DNA of 64,000 nucleotides, from NCBI GenBank assembly GCA_041277045.1, contig JBGFSY010000002.1, forward strand, positions 620,001 to 684,000, given 5' to 3'. The stretch is from Reddybacter sp041277045 (GTDB lineage: Bacteria; Pseudomonadota; Gammaproteobacteria; Pseudomonadales; Porticoccaceae). Positions 62,462 to 64,000 of this stretch are shown here, in pieces. The number at the start of each line of letters is the position of its first letter. Within the stretch, counting starts at the first letter, position 1. The translations under genes were made by a program, and so were the position numbers. Below the pieces are notes generated by a model, which did no database searches, was not told where the DNA came from, and worked only from the letters and a program-made list of their open reading frames with translations.

Positions 62462-62566
62462 TTATCTTTTATTAGCTTTCTTTTCTTTTTTTTCAATACG
62501 CTTTTCTTTCAAGGTTTTTTCAGGCTTCTTTTTAGCGGCTTTCTTTGCATCTTGACCTTTAGACAT
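62462..62566 (-). CDS. Lysine-rich small protein (34 residues)
   Basis: MSKGQDAKKAAKKKPEKTLK, then EKRIEKKEKKANKR, ending at TAA 62462-62464. GGAG lies six to seven bases before the ATG at 62566. More than 40 percent Lys, no hydrophobic segment, likely disordered and possibly nucleic-acid binding. Short proteins with the same MSKGQDxKK start occur in other gammaproteobacteria, in my recollection. Same strand as cspA, about 140 bp downstream of it. Confidence 0.6.
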   Translation of the reverse strand: MSKGQDAKKAAKKKPEKTLKEKRIEKKEKKANKR

Positions 62567-62705
62567 AATCGTCTCCACGCTGGTTGTTAATGATTAGACG
62601 CCCTCAACTCGATGGTATCTGGCGTTTGACACCTTTAGCAGGGGAGAGTTACGTAGCCAGTGGCGCAGTAAGTGTCCCGCAGCTAAAGGTGCTGTGTGCT
62701 GTAGC

Positions 62706-62912
62706 CTATAGAGGCACTACTTTGTTTGCGCAGGGGCCTTTTTGACCCTGGCCAACTTCAAATTCAACGGCCTGACCGTCATTCAACGTTGCGTAGCCAC
62801 CGCCCGCTTGAATTTCTGAATGATGAACAAACAAATCATTGCCGCCATCTTCAGGTGTGATGAAGCCGAAGCCTTTGTCGGCATTGAACCATTTAACGGT
62901 ACCTTTACTCAT
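62706..62912 (-). CDS. Cold-shock protein, CspA family
   Basis: 68 residues, single OB fold: MSKGTVKWFNADKGFGFITP with RNP1 (KGFGFI), NDLFVHHSEI with RNP2 (LFVHHS), and AVEFEVGQGQKGPCANKVVP. Binds single-stranded RNA/DNA and melts mRNA structure. The start ATG 62912 is chosen over the in-frame upstream one by family length. Which of the several Csp paralogues it is cannot be told. Confidence 0.94.
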   Translation of the reverse strand: MSKGTVKWFNADKGFGFITPEDGGNDLFVHHSEIQAGGGYATLNDGQAVEFEVGQGQKGPCANKVVPL

Positions 62913-63534
62913 TTTCTTTACTCTTGATTGTTGGTGAAGTTTGCAGACTATACTTGAATTCACCCTTTCGAACATTAAACTTAAATTAGCGCTATGCGAG
63001 CAAGGGAGTTAGGTCTTGCTTGCTATGAAATACTTAACTAAAGGGTAGCGTCCCTTTTAACGGGTAGGATCGAGCCTGGAGCCTGGAGCAGAGATCGAGA
63101 GCACCGATAGTAGATGCTCTAGGTGAAGCATCGAGCAACCCCGGTGGATGCTGCCAACGAGCCTGCAGGGTGCGTTTGCGGCGTGCCTGTCATAGAGTGA
63201 GGTGCTGGCAAGACTTGACCCCATTTTTTTGCTTGTATGTTGTTATTAGAGTGGGTGTCCTAGTTAACTCCCAAGCCATAACTGAAACTTCGGTAAAGTG
63301 GTCAGACCCTTAGGCTATAAAGCCTGTCAATGTGGCGTGGAAAGACCTGACCCTATTTTTCCCATTTTAATACCGCGAGGAAGTACCACGCTCGGTGGCG
63401 GGCCGTCAGCAGCATGGATGCTGCTAACGAGTCTACAGGGATGTATTTACGACGTGCCTGTCATAGAGGGTGGTGCTGGTGCTGGTAAGCCTTGTGCTTG
63501 ATTGCAAGATCTGCCCCGATTTTGTTGTTGCTTG
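62913..63534. other. Geneless, repeat-bearing stretch
   Basis: No supported gene between cspA and the partial gene at the window end. It holds the cspA leader region, the 63146/63416 direct repeat and three of the REP-like motif copies. Confidence 0.5.
63146..63479. repeat. Direct repeat of about 63 bp, two copies
   Basis: 63146-63208 and 63416-63479 share GGATGCTGCYAACGAGYCTR, CAGGG and CGTGCCTGTCATAGAG with about 15 percent differences, 270 bp apart. The second copy starts within AGCAGCAT-GG-ATGCTGCT, a perfect palindrome. Non-coding. Confidence 0.75.
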
Positions 63535-64000
63535 TTAGGCATTTGGTCTAACTGGGAAATTCCATGTTCTTAAATCTTGTTTTTCTGTTCTACATTTTGC
63601 CAGCGCTTCTTCTGGCTCTGTGCTGATATTAAAATATCCGATTTTAGACTTGAAGCATTTGGTATTCCGATCGAATGCATTTATTTTGAGTTGGTATTCC
63701 CCTGTTGGTAACTTGACCTCTGAAAATTCGTCAGATGTGTTATCAACATTGGTAAATCTCAGATGATGCTGAATACCAGAGCGGCCATGAACCAAAATAG
63801 GTGCCGCTGTTTTTCCCCGTCCCCAGGCTTCGCCTTTGTGTGAGTTTTCTTCGGCGAAGTCCTCCCAGATTAGCTTCCACTTTTGATTTGTGGGTGAAAT
63901 TAGTTCAATTTCAAAGCTAGTAATTGTAAAAGATTTTGCCCCCTCATTTACGATGGTAATCGGAACATACGTAGAAAAGCAGCTCTCATAATAATAGAGC
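63535..64000 (-). CDS. Unrecognised protein, 3' part, runs off the window
   Basis: The frame is open from the window edge to the stop at 63535 (about 154 residues). Text includes YYESCFSTYVPITIVNEGAK, SFTITSFEIELISPTNQKWK, WEDFAEENSHKGEAWGRGKT, and a C-terminal LPTGEYQLKINAFDRNTKCF. It looks like a beta-sandwich of the kind that binds or decorates surfaces. I do not recognise a family. No signal visible because the start is outside. Composition is AT-rich compared with the core. Confidence 0.6.
   Translation of the reverse strand, partial: LYYYESCFSTYVPITIVNEGAKSFTITSFEIELISPTNQKWKLIWEDFAEENSHKGEAWGRGKTAAPILVHGRSGIQHHLRFTNVDNTSDEFSEVKLPTGEYQLKINAFDRNTKCFKSKIGYFNISTEPEEALAKCRTEKQDLRTWNFPVRPNA

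Larger units (their letters stand above)
62423..63523. repeat. Dispersed REP-like motif, about four copies
   Basis: The motif GCAAGACCTGACCCC followed by a T/A-rich tail occurs near 62425-62446, with variants at 63207-63230 (GCAAGACTTGACCCC), 63341-63360 (AAGACCTGACCC) and 63504-63523 (GCAAGATCTGCCCC). Similar motifs are common around RAYT genes in gammaproteobacteria. Only the motif copies, not the whole interval, are repeats. Confidence 0.6.

Overview
The window looks like chromosome of a free-living, probably marine gammaproteobacterium. The core genes are in gammaproteobacterial arrangements: dnaE next to accA, infC-rpmI-rplT-pheS-pheT-ihfA plus a MerR gene, efp with both epmA and epmB, and priA followed by an FtsN-like SPOR gene. 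The many acyl-CoA dehydrogenases, an acetoacetyl-CoA synthetase and a TonB receptor suggest an aerobic lipid or aromatic degrader of the Cellvibrionales/Spongiibacteraceae type. That last placement is inference from gene content only.

Layout. 1-1261 is the 3' part of acetoacetyl-CoA synthetase. 1313 to about 6456 is a small, decaying chromosomal integron. Its integrase pseudogene (amber codon plus frameshift) still has an SOS-type LexA box over its promoter. Divergent from it are cassette-like genes: an HD hydrolase, a VOC/glyoxalase protein and a small Gly-rich membrane protein. One attC site is well preserved. IS30 and IS1182-type sequences and a deleted REP-associated transposase (RAYT) have invaded or flanked the array. 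6612-8273 holds a VF530-like gene, a DUF442-type phosphatase with a possibly mutated start codon, and an ORF remnant with an amber codon. 8357-21133 is housekeeping: gcdH, alr, SPOR gene, priA, rpmE, a secreted nuclease, accA, dnaE, fabH. 21449-27888 carries a small exported protein, a pair of acyl-CoA dehydrogenases, a gene graveyard (SDR and arylsulfatase remnants joined by a hexanucleotide repeat), a Nudix hydrolase and an SDR.

28093-41765 holds a BrkB-family membrane protein, a TlpA-like lipoprotein, DUF971, a FimX-like REC-PAS-GGDEF-EAL protein, the complete EF-P beta-lysylation set, cysE, a ComF-type protein, DUF3179, a LysR regulator and malate synthase G. 41890-47016 holds a TonB receptor, a GNAT protein and gamma-glutamyltransferase. 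47045-53115 is the most interesting metabolic cluster: two tandem APH-fold kinases related to the ACAD10/LvaA hydroxyacyl-CoA kinase group, a small uncharacterised protein, a DUF7064/7065-like protein, a divergent CX5R phosphatase, and a decayed second copy of the DUF7064-like gene.

53257-61093 is translation machinery: tRNA-Val, thrS, infC with an ATT start codon, rpmI, rplT, pheST, ihfA, merR and tRNA-Pro. Downstream of tRNA-Pro, to the window end, is a second graveyard: IS3-type and luciferase-like monooxygenase remnants, REP-like repeats, a lysine-rich 34-residue ORF, a cold-shock gene and the 3' part of an unrecognised gene.

No defence system, phage or CRISPR array is visible. The best candidates for something undescribed are the integron remnant and the APH/DUF7064 cluster. 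All family assignments are from reading motifs and remembered family patterns; no searches were run.
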